DNA of 64,000 nt from Streptomyces sp. 2131.1 (GTDB lineage: Bacteria; Actinomycetota; Actinomycetes; Streptomycetales; Streptomycetaceae): the NCBI RefSeq assembly GCF_900105515.1, contig NZ_FNSY01000001.1, positions 5,940,001 through 6,004,000 on the forward strand, in the 5' to 3' direction. The position numbers and the translations under genes are program-made. Within the stretch, counting starts at the first letter, position 1; each line of letters starts with the position of its first letter. This document shows positions 45,773-56,008 of the stretch, piece after piece. A model generated the notes under the pieces. That model ran no database searches. It saw only the letters and a program-made list of their open reading frames with translations, and was not told the DNA's origin.

Positions 45773-47134
45773 ATGACAACCCCCCTCTTGCTGCTCAGCG
45801 CGGCATTCCTTCTCATCCTCGCCAACGGCTTCTTCGTGGCGGCCGAATTCGGCCTCGTCACCGTGGAACGCGCGGACGCCGAGCGCGCCGCCGCCGAGGG
45901 CGACCGGCGGGCCCGCTCGGTCACCGACGCCCTGCGCGAGCTGTCCTTCCAGCTCTCCGGCACCCAGCTCGGCATCACCATCACCTCCCTGGTGGTCGGC
46001 ATGCTCGCCGAACCGGCGCTCGCCCAGCTGCTGGACGGACCCCTGGCCCTGACCGGCCTGCCCGACGGCGTGGTCCCCACCGTCAGCGTGGTGACCGGCA
46101 TGCTGCTCGCAGCCGCCGTCCAGATGGTCATCGGCGAACTCGTCCCGAAGAACTGGGCGGTCTCCCGCCCGCTCACCGTCGCCCGGTTCGTCGCCGGACC
46201 GCAGGCCCGCTTCACCCGCCTCTTCCGGCCGGTGATCGGCGCCCTGAACACCGCGGCCAACCGGCTCGTACGCCTCCTCGGCGTCGAGCCCACCGAGGAG
46301 CTGGCCTCCGCCCGCACCCCCGGCGAGCTGGTCTCCCTCGCCCGGCACTCCGCCGAGGCGGGCACCCTCGAACAGGACACCGCCGACCTCTTCGTACGGA
46401 CCCTGTCGCTCGCCGGGCTCACCGCCCAGCACGTGATGACCCCGCGCGTGAAGGTCAGCGCCCTCCAGACCTCCGCCACCGCGGCGGACGTCCTCAACCT
46501 CACCCGCGCCACCGGCCTGTCCCGCTTCCCCGTCTACCGGGAGCGCATCGACGAGGTCGTCGGCATGATCCACCTCAAGGACGCCCTGGCCGTCCCGGCC
46601 CCCGACCGGCTCCGCACCACGGCCGGGCGGATCGCCGTGCCGCCGCTCCTGGTGCCCGAGACGCTGCCCGTCGAACAGCTGCTCCAGCGGCTGCGCAAGG
46701 AGCAGCCGATCGCCGTCGTCGTCGACGAGTACGGCGGCACCGCCGGGGTCGTCACCCTGGAGGACATCATCGAGGAGCTCGTCGGCGAGGTCCGCGACGA
46801 GCACGACGCCGAGGGCGCCGACCGCCCCGAGCTGGCCCCCGCCCCGCCCGAGGACGGCAGGCCCGCCTGGGACGCCGAGGGCAGCTGCCGGGTCCTCACC
46901 CTGCGCCGCATAGGACTCGACGTGCCCGACGGCCCGTACGAGACGGTCGCCGGGCTCGTCGCCGATCTGCTGGGCCGCATCCCCGCGCCCGGCGACCGGG
47001 CCGAACTCCCCGGCTGGCGGATCGCGGTCCGCCAGGTCGGCCACTACCGCGCCGAGAAGGTCCGCTTCGTACGCGTGGCCGAGCCGGCCGGTGCGGACAC
47101 CTCGGAGACCGCCGTACTGGAGGCAGCCCGATGA
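45773..47134 (+). CDS. CNNM/CorC-type membrane protein with CBS pair, first of two
   Basis: The 453-residue protein has an N-terminal DUF21 (CNNM) domain with about four helices and MVIGELVPKN. A CBS pair follows (about 200-340; VMTPRVKVSAL, LSRFPVYRERIDEVVGMIHLKD, VVDEYGGTAGVVTLEDIIEELVGE), then a C-terminal CorC_HlyC FAD-like domain (about 365-440). Such proteins are often called hemolysins but are linked to magnesium/cobalt efflux. ATG 45773 lies in a GGAGGCGGCGG context. The stop overlaps the next gene, a shorter paralogue. Confidence 0.9.
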   Translation: MTTPLLLLSAAFLLILANGFFVAAEFGLVTVERADAERAAAEGDRRARSVTDALRELSFQLSGTQLGITITSLVVGMLAEPALAQLLDGPLALTGLPDGVVPTVSVVTGMLLAAAVQMVIGELVPKNWAVSRPLTVARFVAGPQARFTRLFRPVIGALNTAANRLVRLLGVEPTEELASARTPGELVSLARHSAEAGTLEQDTADLFVRTLSLAGLTAQHVMTPRVKVSALQTSATAADVLNLTRATGLSRFPVYRERIDEVVGMIHLKDALAVPAPDRLRTTAGRIAVPPLLVPETLPVEQLLQRLRKEQPIAVVVDEYGGTAGVVTLEDIIEELVGEVRDEHDAEGADRPELAPAPPEDGRPAWDAEGSCRVLTLRRIGLDVPDGPYETVAGLVADLLGRIPAPGDRAELPGWRIAVRQVGHYRAEKVRFVRVAEPAGADTSETAVLEAAR

Positions 47135-48228
47135 GCCTCGTCCAGCTGGTCTTCGCCGCACTCCTGGTCCTGGCCAACGGCTTCTTCGTCGGCGCGGAGT
47201 TCTCCCTCGTCTCCGTGCGCCGCAGCCAGGTCGAACCCCTCGCCGCGGCCGGTTCCGGCCGCGCCCGCCAGGTGATGTACGGCCTGGAGAACCTGCCCCA
47301 GATGATGGCGGCGGCCCAGTTCGGCATCACCGTCTGCTCCCTGACCCTGGGCGCCGTCGCCGAACCCACCGTCGCCCACCTCCTGGAGCCGGTCTTCGCC
47401 GCGGTGCACCTGCCCGAGGGTCTGATCCACCCGCTCGGTTACGTCCTCGCGCTCGTTCTCGTCGTCTTCCTCCACCTCGTCATCGGCGAGATGGTCCCGA
47501 AGAACCTGGCGATGGCCGCGCCGGAGAAGACCGCGCTCTGGCTCAGCCCCGGCCTCGTCGGCTTCGCCCGGCTCTGCCGGCCGGTCACCGCCGCGCTCGG
47601 CGCCTGCGCCCGGCTCGTGCTCCGCCTCTTCGGCGTCGAACCGAAGGACGAGGTGGAGGCCGTCTTCACCAGCGAGCAGCTCAACCGGCTCGTCGAGGAC
47701 TCCGGTCAGGCCGGCCTCATCGAACCCGAGGCGCAGGAACGCCTGGAGGACGCCCTGGAGCTGGGCAGCCGCCCGGTCACCGACGTCCTGCTGCGCCGGG
47801 CGTCGCTGGTGACCGTCGACCCGTCCGTGACCCCGCGCCGGATCGAGGAGCTGACGGTCCGCACGGGCTTCTCGCGCTTCCCGGTCTGCGCCGAGGGCGG
47901 CGGCCCCTTCATGGGCTACCTGCACGTCAAGGACGTCCTGGACCTGGAGGACCGCGAGCGCGCGGTGCCCCAGCAGCTGTGGCGCCCGATGGCGACCGTA
48001 CGGGCCGAACTCCCGCTGGACGACGCCCTCACCGTGATGCGGCGCGCCGCCACGCACCTGGCCCAGGTCGCGGACGCCTCGGGGCGGGTGCTCGGCCTGG
48101 TGGCGATGGAGGACGTCCTGGAGACGCTCGTCGGCGAGGTACGCGACCCGGCGCACCGGGTCGCGGAGCCGCGCCGCACGGAGGAGCGGACGACGGACCC
48201 GGAGGGAGCGGGCGCCCTGGTGGGCTGA
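47131..48228 (+). CDS. CNNM-type membrane protein with CBS pair, second of two
   Basis: The 365-residue paralogue has the DUF21 domain (ANGFFVGAEFSLVSVRRSQ, HLVIGEMVPKNLAMAAPEK) and a CBS pair. Its second CBS motif is degenerate: the DEYGG signature of the first gene is missing and only LAQVADASGRVLGLVAMEDVLETLVGE remains. The C-terminal CorC domain is absent. ATG 47131 overlaps the previous stop (ATGA), so the two are likely made together and may form a heterodimer (inference). A perfect terminator follows. Confidence 0.9.
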   Translation: MSLVQLVFAALLVLANGFFVGAEFSLVSVRRSQVEPLAAAGSGRARQVMYGLENLPQMMAAAQFGITVCSLTLGAVAEPTVAHLLEPVFAAVHLPEGLIHPLGYVLALVLVVFLHLVIGEMVPKNLAMAAPEKTALWLSPGLVGFARLCRPVTAALGACARLVLRLFGVEPKDEVEAVFTSEQLNRLVEDSGQAGLIEPEAQERLEDALELGSRPVTDVLLRRASLVTVDPSVTPRRIEELTVRTGFSRFPVCAEGGGPFMGYLHVKDVLDLEDRERAVPQQLWRPMATVRAELPLDDALTVMRRAATHLAQVADASGRVLGLVAMEDVLETLVGEVRDPAHRVAEPRRTEERTTDPEGAGALVG

Positions 48229-48245
48229 GCCGTCCCCGTACCCCT

Positions 48246-48281
48246 GCCGCCCGTCACCGGAACGCTCCGGTGACGGGCGGC
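48246..48281. terminator. Bidirectional terminator after CNNM pair
   Basis: GCCGCCCGTCACCGGA (48246-48261) pairs perfectly with TCCGGTGACGGGCGGC (48266-48281) around ACGC, followed by GCGGTTT. It is placed between the convergent CNNM and AAA+ genes. Confidence 0.88.
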
Positions 48282-48287
48282 GCGGTT

Positions 48288-50192
48288 TCAGATGCCCGGC
48301 GGTTCCTGCTGCCCCCGGCCGACCGGCCCGCGCCCCGACAGCACCTCGCCGTACGCCTGCATCAGGTCCGGCAGCCGCAGCGTCGCCAGGTCGTCCCGGG
48401 ACGGCACCGTCGTACAGCCGGAGAGCCGCAGGTCGCGGTAGGCGCAGCTCTTCTCGTACAGGGTCCGCAGGAAGCGGCCGTTGCCCAGCTCGTCCAGCCA
48501 GCCCTGGCCGACGACATGGCCGCTGATCGAGCGCAGCTCCTCCAGCGACTCCTCGTCCCAGACGTCGCCGTTCTCCGCGGCCAGCACCTCGCCGATCGCG
48601 GTGAGTTCCAGCGGCCGGTAGCTGGGGAAGTCCACCCGGGTCGTGAAGCGCGAGGAGAGCCCGGGGTTGGTGGAGAGCAGCCGGTCCATGCCCTCCGGAT
48701 AGCCGGCCAGGATGACGACGAGATGGTCCCGGTTGTCCTCCGCCCGCTTGAGCAGCACCTGGAGGGCCTCGTCGCCGTACGCGTCACCCTTGCTGTACCC
48801 GGTGTTGGAGAGGCTGTACGCCTCGTCGACGAAGAGCACCCCGCCGAGCGCGGAGTCGATCAGCTCGTTCGCCTTCACCGCGGTCTGGCCCAGGAACTCG
48901 CCCACCAGATCGGCCCGTTGCGCCTCCACGAGGTGGTCACCGCCGAGCAGGCCGAGCGCGTAGAACACCCGGCCCAGGATGCGGGCCACCGTCGTCTTGC
49001 CGGTGCCGGAGGGCCCGGAGAAGACGAAGTGCCGCTTCGGCGGCTGTACGGGCAGGCCTTGGCCCGCCCGCAGCCTCGCCATGTTGAGTTGCGCCGACAG
49101 GGCCTTCACCTGCCGTTTCACCGGCTCCAGCCCGACCATCCGCTCCAGCTCGGCCAGCGCCTCGGCCAGCAGCCCCGGGTCGCTGGGCCCGGCCGGGAAG
49201 GGCTGCGCCGGCGCCGAGGTCTTGGCCCGTACGCCGCCGGGGAGCGGGGACACCCCGACGCCCGGCGGGTCGGCGGGCTCACCGCCCGGCGACAGCTCCC
49301 GGCCGTCCCCCTGGTCGGCCCCCGGTGACGGCACGGACTCCGTGAGGCCCTCCGCGTAGAACCCGTCGGCCTCCACACCGGTCAGGGACACGGCCGCGAG
49401 ACCGGACATGTCGTCGGGGCCGTCGAGCCCGTCGTAGTCCGCGATGGCGGCGAGGCGCGCGGAGGTGTCCATGAAGGCGGGGTCGATGCGGTGCACGGCG
49501 CGGTACAGCGGCAGGGCGGCGGCGCTGCGGCCGGTTCCCTCGTGGGCGCGGGCCAGCCAGTAGCGCAGCTCCTTGCGCTGGGGCTGCTCGCTGCGGCAGC
49601 GCATCAAGGCGGTCGCGAGCATCGGCTCGGCCTGCCCGTACATCTCCAGCCGCACGCGCGCCATCCCGCCGAACAGACCGGCCTCGATACCCAGCATCGG
49701 GTCGTCGATCAGCTGCTCGGTGTGGCGTACGAGCTGCTCCCAGTCCTTGACCAGATAGGAGCGGCAGGCGTGCAGGAAGCGGACCTGGGGATCGGTCTCG
49801 ACCGGTGGCAGCGCGGCCAACGCCCGGTCCAGCTCGGCGACATGGCGGCCGTCCAGCCAGTGCGAGGCGTGCGCGAGCAGCAGGTCGCGGGGGCTCTCCA
49901 GGACCGGTTGCACCCACCAGCCCAGCCAGTACCAGGAGTTGAGCGTGCGCCGGTGGCGGCCGCGCTGTTCGCCGAAGCGGTCGCGGTGTCGGTGCATGTG
50001 CAGCAGGGCCGACGCCGTGTCGACGCGCAGCGCGTGCAGCCCCAGCCAGGCGTCCGCCATTCCGGGGTCCTGGCGCACGGCGGCCCGGAACTCCTCCTCG
50101 GCCTGCGGGTAGGCGCCCATCGTGTAGGCGTCCACGCCCCGCAGCCAGGCGAGGTCGGCGGGGGCCTGTGCGCCCTGCGTGCCGAAGTCCAT
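48288..50192 (-). CDS. TPR-AAA+ ATPase of the CbxX/EccA type
   Basis: The 634-residue protein has an N-terminal TPR-like alpha-solenoid (about 10-290; WLRGVDAYTMGAYPQAEEEFRAAV is the clearest repeat, read in parts) and a Pro/Gly-rich linker (about 300-355). A C-terminal CbxX-type AAA+ domain has Walker A GPSGTGKTTVA near 392-402, Walker B VLFVDEAYSL near 450 and sensor residues in VVILAGYP. The layout equals EccA of type VII secretion and SpoVK-like proteins. No other esx/ecc gene is nearby, so it is an orphan. ATG 50192 follows GGGGGACC. Confidence 0.9.
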   Translation of the reverse strand: MDFGTQGAQAPADLAWLRGVDAYTMGAYPQAEEEFRAAVRQDPGMADAWLGLHALRVDTASALLHMHRHRDRFGEQRGRHRRTLNSWYWLGWWVQPVLESPRDLLLAHASHWLDGRHVAELDRALAALPPVETDPQVRFLHACRSYLVKDWEQLVRHTEQLIDDPMLGIEAGLFGGMARVRLEMYGQAEPMLATALMRCRSEQPQRKELRYWLARAHEGTGRSAAALPLYRAVHRIDPAFMDTSARLAAIADYDGLDGPDDMSGLAAVSLTGVEADGFYAEGLTESVPSPGADQGDGRELSPGGEPADPPGVGVSPLPGGVRAKTSAPAQPFPAGPSDPGLLAEALAELERMVGLEPVKRQVKALSAQLNMARLRAGQGLPVQPPKRHFVFSGPSGTGKTTVARILGRVFYALGLLGGDHLVEAQRADLVGEFLGQTAVKANELIDSALGGVLFVDEAYSLSNTGYSKGDAYGDEALQVLLKRAEDNRDHLVVILAGYPEGMDRLLSTNPGLSSRFTTRVDFPSYRPLELTAIGEVLAAENGDVWDEESLEELRSISGHVVGQGWLDELGNGRFLRTLYEKSCAYRDLRLSGCTTVPSRDDLATLRLPDLMQAYGEVLSGRGPVGRGQQEPPGI

Positions 50193-50401
50193 CAGGTCCC
50201 CCACAAACGTGCCCCCAGGATGTCCCGCCGCCCGAACGCCCGCCGAGGCGCGCCGAACCACTGTGCCGAGGACGGGAATTGACCGCACCGAGAGGCATCG
50301 TACCTGTGCGGTGCGTATCCGACGAAGGGTGCCGCAGGCCCCGGACGCGTCGTGACCCACGGTGAGGGCGAGAGGGTGGGGGAGGTGCGGGGAGCACAGG
50401 A

Positions 50402-50503
50402 CGAAGCCCCCGATCACGGGGGAACAACCGGGGGCTTCGCGTCTGTGGGGGCTCCGAAAAGCCGCACATTGAGAACGTAAGACCTGTACCGCCCCCGGGT
50501 CAA
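50402..50503 (-). promoter_or_regulatory. Minus-strand promoter and leader hairpin upstream of the AAA+ gene
   Basis: The 395-base gap 50193-50587 has no gene. On the minus strand TTGACC (50503-50498) and TTACGT (50480-50475) are 17 bases apart. About 30 bases after the predicted start comes a perfect 11-base-pair hairpin, CGAAGCCCCCG (50402-50412) with CGGGGGCTTCG (50429-50439). The AAA+ start codon is 200 bases further on. The hairpin could end a short RNA or attenuate the AAA+ transcript. Confidence 0.5.
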
Positions 50504-50587
50504 GCGTAGTTGAGGTGGTTCCGAGCCGATTTCCGGCTGCTCAGTACGGGGACGCGAGTCGGTCACACCGGGTGACGAAACGGTTCG

Positions 50588-51169
50588 TCACCGCTCCTGC
50601 ACGGGTCCCTCGTGCCACTCGTCCCCCACCGGCAACTGCCGTACCAGGGCGTCCGCCCAGGGGCGCGACGGGTCGGCCGAGAAGTGCGCCGTCTCGGCCG
50701 CTGTCCAGCCGTCCCAGAAGGAGCGCAGCGCGGGCCCGTCGCGCCGCCGGCCGCGTTCCCAGGACTCCTCGGGGCCGAGGTCCATCCACAACAGCCGTGC
50801 CAGCAGGGGCCGCAGGGCGCGCCGGCCGGCCCCGACCCCCTCGACGACGATCACCGGAGCCGGCTCCAGGGTCCTGACCGGTCCGAAAGCGCGTGCAGTC
50901 CAGTCGTACGGCGCGTAGCGCGCGGGCTCGCCGCGCGACAGCGGTCCCGTCACCTGCTCGCGCAGCCGGTCCGTCCAGGCGAACAGCTCCTCGTGCGTCG
51001 CGAGGTCGTCCAGGTGCAGTACGGGTGCGTCGCCGAGTGCCGCCGCGAGCCGGCCGGCGAAGGTGCTCTTGCCCGATCCCGCGTGCCCGTCGACCGCGAT
51101 CAGCCGTACCGGCCCGCAGGACGGCGGGAGGGCGCGCAGCCGGGCGGCGAGGGGAGCGAGGTCGTCCAT
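50588..51169 (-). CDS. Uridine kinase-like P-loop NTPase
   Basis: The 193-residue protein has the P-loop GHAGSGKS (28-35), the HLDDL Walker-B-like motif at about 52-56, and the YDWTARAF/VIVVEGVGAGRR stretch typical of uridine kinase-like proteins in actinobacteria. The real substrate is unproven, since many of these family members lack biochemical tests. The start is ATG 51169. It has no operon partner. Confidence 0.8.
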   Translation of the reverse strand: MDDLAPLAARLRALPPSCGPVRLIAVDGHAGSGKSTFAGRLAAALGDAPVLHLDDLATHEELFAWTDRLREQVTGPLSRGEPARYAPYDWTARAFGPVRTLEPAPVIVVEGVGAGRRALRPLLARLLWMDLGPEESWERGRRRDGPALRSFWDGWTAAETAHFSADPSRPWADALVRQLPVGDEWHEGPVQER

Positions 51170-51229
51170 GCGCCCAGCCTACGAGCCGGGGAGTGCGGTA
51201 GCCCGTTCGGCCCAGCCGCAGGTCACGTC

Positions 51230-51245
51230 AGTGGTAGAGACCAAT
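51230..51245. promoter_or_regulatory. Weak DasR-type site upstream of the C39-like gene
   Basis: AGTGGTAGAGACCAAT matches the dre consensus ACTGGTCTAGACCAGT at 12 of 16 positions and is followed by ATTGATCGATC. A similar ACCAATATCGATGATC follows the upstream dre site of the second chitinase. It lies 114 bases before the start codon of a secreted protein. Confidence 0.4.
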
Positions 51246-51358
51246 ATTGATCGATCGGCACGGGTCGAATCGCTGGCCGAACCGGGACGCGAACCGCGAT
51301 AGTTGGCGCACTGTCGTGCACCGCAGCCCCATTCCGCCGACGACCGGGGGTCTCGCCC

Positions 51359-52711
51359 ATGCCCAGTCCCACCTCACGCCGTACCGTGCTCGCCGCCGCC
51401 ATCGCCGCGGCCGCCGGCGCCGGAGCGCTGTCGTCCGCCGCCTCCGCGTCCGCCGCCCCGCGTCGCGACAGGCCGGCGCCGCCCTCCGTGGACAACCACG
51501 CCTGGACCACGTACGCCGACTGGCGCTTCGGCCACGCCGCCGGGACCCGCGCGGTCGCCGGCCGCCGCGCGGGCCTCGCCATCGCGCACCCGCTGGGCCG
51601 TACGGACTACACCGACCCGCACACCGGCACCACCGCCACGTGGGAGTACGCGACCTGGACCTCGCCGGTGCACCGCTCGTCCGTCCCCGCGACCGAGGTC
51701 ATCGCCTCCTGGAACGCGGACACCCCGGCCGGTACCTGGATCCGGATCGAACTGTCCGGCCGCTACTCGGACGGCACCGAGACCCCCTGGTACGTGATGG
51801 GCCGCTGGGCCGCCGGTGACGGGGACATCCGGCGCACCTCGGTGGACGACCAGGGCGACGGCAAGAGCTCCATCTGGACGGACACCTTCTCGGTCGACGA
51901 CGCCGCGAGCGGCTTGCGCCTGCTGTCGTACCGCCTCCGGCTGACCCTGTACCGCACCCCGGGCACCCGGCTCACGCCGACGGTGTGGCGCGTGGGCGCG
52001 ATGGCCTCGGACATCCCGGACCGCTTCACGGTGCCGGCGAGCACCCCGGGCCTGGTCCGCGAACTCGCGGTGCCCCGCTACTCGCAGAACGTCCACGTCG
52101 GGCAGTACCCGGAGTACGACAACGGCGGCGAGGCGTGGTGCAGCCCCACCTCATCGCAGATGATCATCGAGTACTGGGGCCGCAGGCCCTCCGCCGCCGA
52201 CCTCGCCTGGGTCGAGCCCGGCATACAGGATCCCCAGGTCTGCCACGCCGCGCGCTACACGTACGACAACCAGTACGAGGGCTGCGGCAACTGGCCCTTC
52301 AACGCCGCCTACGCGGCCACGTATCGCGACATGAGCTCCGCCGTCACCCGCCTCGGGTCCCTGAAGGACGTGGAGACCCTGGTCCGCGCGGGCATCCCCG
52401 TCATCACCTCGCAGTCCTTTCTCAAGGAGGAGCTGACCGGCGCGGGCTACGGCACCTCCGGCCACCTGATGACGGTCATCGGCTTCACCGCGGACGGCGA
52501 CGTCATCGCCAACGACCCCGCCTCCCCGAACGACGACGCGGTCCGCCACGTCTACAAGCGTCACGAGTGGGAGACGATCTGGCTGCGCACGAAGCGGTAC
52601 GACGCGAACGGCAACGTCAAGAGCGGCACGGGCGGGGTCTGTTACGTCTACTGGCCGGCCCAACCGAGCCCGGCGCAGCGCTGGGCACTGAGGTCGTTCG
52701 GGCTGGTGTGA
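51359..52711 (+). CDS. Tat-exported C39-like cysteine peptidase family protein
   Basis: The 450-residue preprotein begins with a twin-arginine signal (SRRTVLAAAIAAAAGAG, cleavage after about residue 33, ASA). A beta-rich N-terminal domain (about 45-225) precedes a peptidase_C39_2 domain with Cys261 (GGEAWCSPTSSQM), His369 (SGHLMTVIGF) and Asp386 (IANDPA), which form a plausible papain-like triad. Many relatives are of unknown function. Export in folded form fits the Tat signal. ATG 51359 lies behind GGGGGTCTC. Confidence 0.87.
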   Translation: MPSPTSRRTVLAAAIAAAAGAGALSSAASASAAPRRDRPAPPSVDNHAWTTYADWRFGHAAGTRAVAGRRAGLAIAHPLGRTDYTDPHTGTTATWEYATWTSPVHRSSVPATEVIASWNADTPAGTWIRIELSGRYSDGTETPWYVMGRWAAGDGDIRRTSVDDQGDGKSSIWTDTFSVDDAASGLRLLSYRLRLTLYRTPGTRLTPTVWRVGAMASDIPDRFTVPASTPGLVRELAVPRYSQNVHVGQYPEYDNGGEAWCSPTSSQMIIEYWGRRPSAADLAWVEPGIQDPQVCHAARYTYDNQYEGCGNWPFNAAYAATYRDMSSAVTRLGSLKDVETLVRAGIPVITSQSFLKEELTGAGYGTSGHLMTVIGFTADGDVIANDPASPNDDAVRHVYKRHEWETIWLRTKRYDANGNVKSGTGGVCYVYWPAQPSPAQRWALRSFGLV

Positions 52712-52963
52712 GCCGGACCGCGGTCGCGGCGTAGGAGGCACGCCGGCTCCGACGATGTGGTGTGCGGCACATCCGGGGCCGCGCCCGCCTTCCCGTCCGT
52801 ACGGTTTGCGCACGTCGCGGGGGCGGCGGCGGCCCGGGACACACCGGGCCGTCCCGGGGCAGTGACGGACATCTCTACCCAGGGGCGCGCCGGGCTGGCA
52901 CTGTGGTCGGGTCCCGGCCGGGTGCCGGGTACATCTTCTGCCCGGCCGACCGAACGAGATGCC
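52712..52963. other. Gene-free stretch before the small membrane protein
   Basis: This 252-base region holds no open frame with a supported start. TACATCT at about 52930 may be a -10 box for the next gene. I see no repeat or RNA structure in it. Confidence 0.4.
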
Positions 52964-53113
52964 ATGAGCGCGACTGCCGCCACCCTCACCGCCGCCCGCC
53001 GCCGCGCCCGCACCGGTGGCCCCGACGACGGCCCCAAGCTCCTCGAGCACGTGATGGGCTGGACCCTCGTGGTCGTCGTCGCCATGCTCGTCACCCAGCT
53101 CGGCCTGCTCTAG
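52964..53113 (+). CDS. 49-residue single-pass membrane protein
   Basis: ATG 52964 gives MSATAATLTAARRRARTGG, then PDDGPKLLEH, and a C-terminal membrane helix (VMGWTLVVVVAMLVTQLGLL). The N-terminal basic residues predict an inside-facing N-terminus. A matched terminator 12 bases after the stop and strong GC3 codon use support a real gene. It may be widespread in Streptomyces, but I do not recognise a function. Confidence 0.7.
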   Translation: MSATAATLTAARRRARTGGPDDGPKLLEHVMGWTLVVVVAMLVTQLGLL

Positions 53114-53124
53114 GACGCAGGTGA

Positions 53125-53155
53125 GGGGCGGAGAGCCCGACCGGCTCCCCGCCCC
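53125..53155. terminator. Terminator between small membrane gene and second chitinase
   Basis: GGGGCGG (53125-53131) pairs with CCGCCCC (53149-53155) and GAGCC with GGCTC, with one A-C mismatch and a CGACC loop. Confidence 0.75.
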
Positions 53156-53177
53156 TGGTCCTCATCGCGCCACCGGG

Positions 53178-54452
<1,275 letters not shown>

Positions 54453-54548
54453 GGTTGCTCCTCGTGGGGGAGGGGACGTGCCAGTGGACGACCGGCTTCC
54501 GGCGCTCGTACAGGGTTGGCATGAACGCGGAGAGCCGGTTCGCTGGAG

Positions 54549-54592
54549 ACCGTAGGTGGACTAGACCAGTCGGGTCAATGGTTCGGACCAAT
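54549..54592 (-). promoter_or_regulatory. Second chitinase promoter with two DasR-type sites
   Basis: On the minus strand TTGACC (54578-54573) and TACGGT (54554-54549) are 18 bases apart. Site 1, GGTGGACTAGACCAGT (54555-54570), matches dre at 13 of 16 positions and lies in the spacer. Site 2, AATGGTTCGGACCAAT (54577-54592), matches 11 of 16. Order, orientation and spacing equal those at 39044-39087. The remainder of the 383-base gap 54453-54835 holds only a weak plus-strand promoter guess, GTGACG-N17-CATACT (54646-54674), for the acyl-CoA dehydrogenase. Confidence 0.78.
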
Positions 54593-54835
54593 ATCGATGA
54601 TCGCCGCGGCCCGGAAGCCCGTTGATCCGTATGTCCGGTCGACCGGTGACGGATACCGTCCGATCGGGCATACTCGACCCGCCACAGCCGCCTGCCTGCG
54701 CCTCTCGTAATCCGGGAGGGCAACATCGGCTGGGCAGCAGTGAATTCGGGCATCGCCCGGAGATCCCCCCGGCGGCGCCGCTCACACCCCGCGCGCGCGA
54801 CCGCCGCAACGCCCGACAGGGAGGAGAGCGCCGTC

Positions 54836-56008
54836 ATGTCCGACCGTGCCCCGCAGTGGGTCGAACGCCGACTGCCCACCGAGGAGTCCAGCCAGCTCGT
54901 CGACCTCGTGCGCGACATCGTCCAGCGGGAGATCGCGCCGCGGGCCGCCCAGGAGGAGGAAGCCGGCCACTTCCCCCGCGAGGTCTTCACCCTGCTCTCC
55001 GAGTCCGGTCTGCTCGGACTGCCCTACGACTCCGAACACGGCGGCGGCGACCAGCCGTACGAGGTCTACCTCCAGGTCCTCGAGGAGCTCAGCGCCGCCC
55101 GGCTCACCGTCGGCCTCGGCGTCAGCGTCCACTCCCTCGCCTGCCACGCGCTCGCCGGCTACGGCACCAAGGACCAGCGGACCGAACACCTCCCGGAGAT
55201 GCTCTCCGGCGGCCTGCTCGGCGCCTACTGCCTCTCCGAGCCCGCCTCCGGCTCCGACGCCGCCTCACTGCGCACCAAGGCCGTCCGGGACGGCGACGAC
55301 TGGGTCATCACCGGCACCAAGGCGTGGATCACGCACGGCGGCATCGCGGACTTCTACACCGTGCTGGCCCGCACCGGCGCCGAGGGCGCCCGCGGCATCA
55401 CCGCCTTCCTCGTCCCCGGCGACGCCGCCGGGCTGAGCGCGGCCGTCCCCGAGAAGAAGATGGGCATGAAGGGCTCGCCCACCGCCCAGCTCCACTTCGA
55501 CGGCGTACGCGTCCCCGACGCCCGGCGCATCGGCGACGAGGGCCAGGGCTTCGCCGTCGCCCTGTCCGCCCTCGACTCCGGTCGGCTCGGCATCGCCGCC
55601 TGCGCCATCGGGGTCGCCCAGGCCGCGCTGAACGAGGCCCTCGGCTACGCCACCGGCCGCGAGCAGTTCGGCCGCCCCATCGCGGACTTCCAGGGGCTGC
55701 GGTTCATGCTGGCCGATATGGCCACCCGGATCGAGGCCGGCCGCGCGCTCTACCTGGAGGCCGCCCGGCTGCGGGACGCCGGCCGTCCCTTCTCGCGCCA
55801 GGCCGCCATGGCCAAGCTCTTCTGCACGGACGCCGCGATGCAGGTGACCGTCGACGCCGTCCAGGTGCTCGGCGGCTACGGCTACACGCAGGACTTCCCC
55901 GTCGAACGCCTCATGCGCGAGGCCAAGGTGCTCCAGATCGTCGAGGGCACCAATCAGATCCAGCGGATGGTCATCGCCCGCCACCTCGCGGGCCCTGAGT
56001 CCCGCTGA
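54836..56008 (+). CDS. Acyl-CoA dehydrogenase
   Basis: The 390-residue FAD enzyme has the standard three-domain fold. FAD-binding and substrate motifs are AYCLSEPASGSDAASLRTKA and WITHGGIADFY, and the C-terminal signature is LGGYGYTQDFPVERLMREAKV. The catalytic base is Glu370 in IVEGTNQIQ. ATG 54836 is nine bases after GAGGAG; an earlier ATG (54740) adds 32 basic residues without conservation. Chain length preference is unknown. No other fatty-acid gene is adjacent. Confidence 0.94.
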   Translation: MSDRAPQWVERRLPTEESSQLVDLVRDIVQREIAPRAAQEEEAGHFPREVFTLLSESGLLGLPYDSEHGGGDQPYEVYLQVLEELSAARLTVGLGVSVHSLACHALAGYGTKDQRTEHLPEMLSGGLLGAYCLSEPASGSDAASLRTKAVRDGDDWVITGTKAWITHGGIADFYTVLARTGAEGARGITAFLVPGDAAGLSAAVPEKKMGMKGSPTAQLHFDGVRVPDARRIGDEGQGFAVALSALDSGRLGIAACAIGVAQAALNEALGYATGREQFGRPIADFQGLRFMLADMATRIEAGRALYLEAARLRDAGRPFSRQAAMAKLFCTDAAMQVTVDAVQVLGGYGYTQDFPVERLMREAKVLQIVEGTNQIQRMVIARHLAGPESR

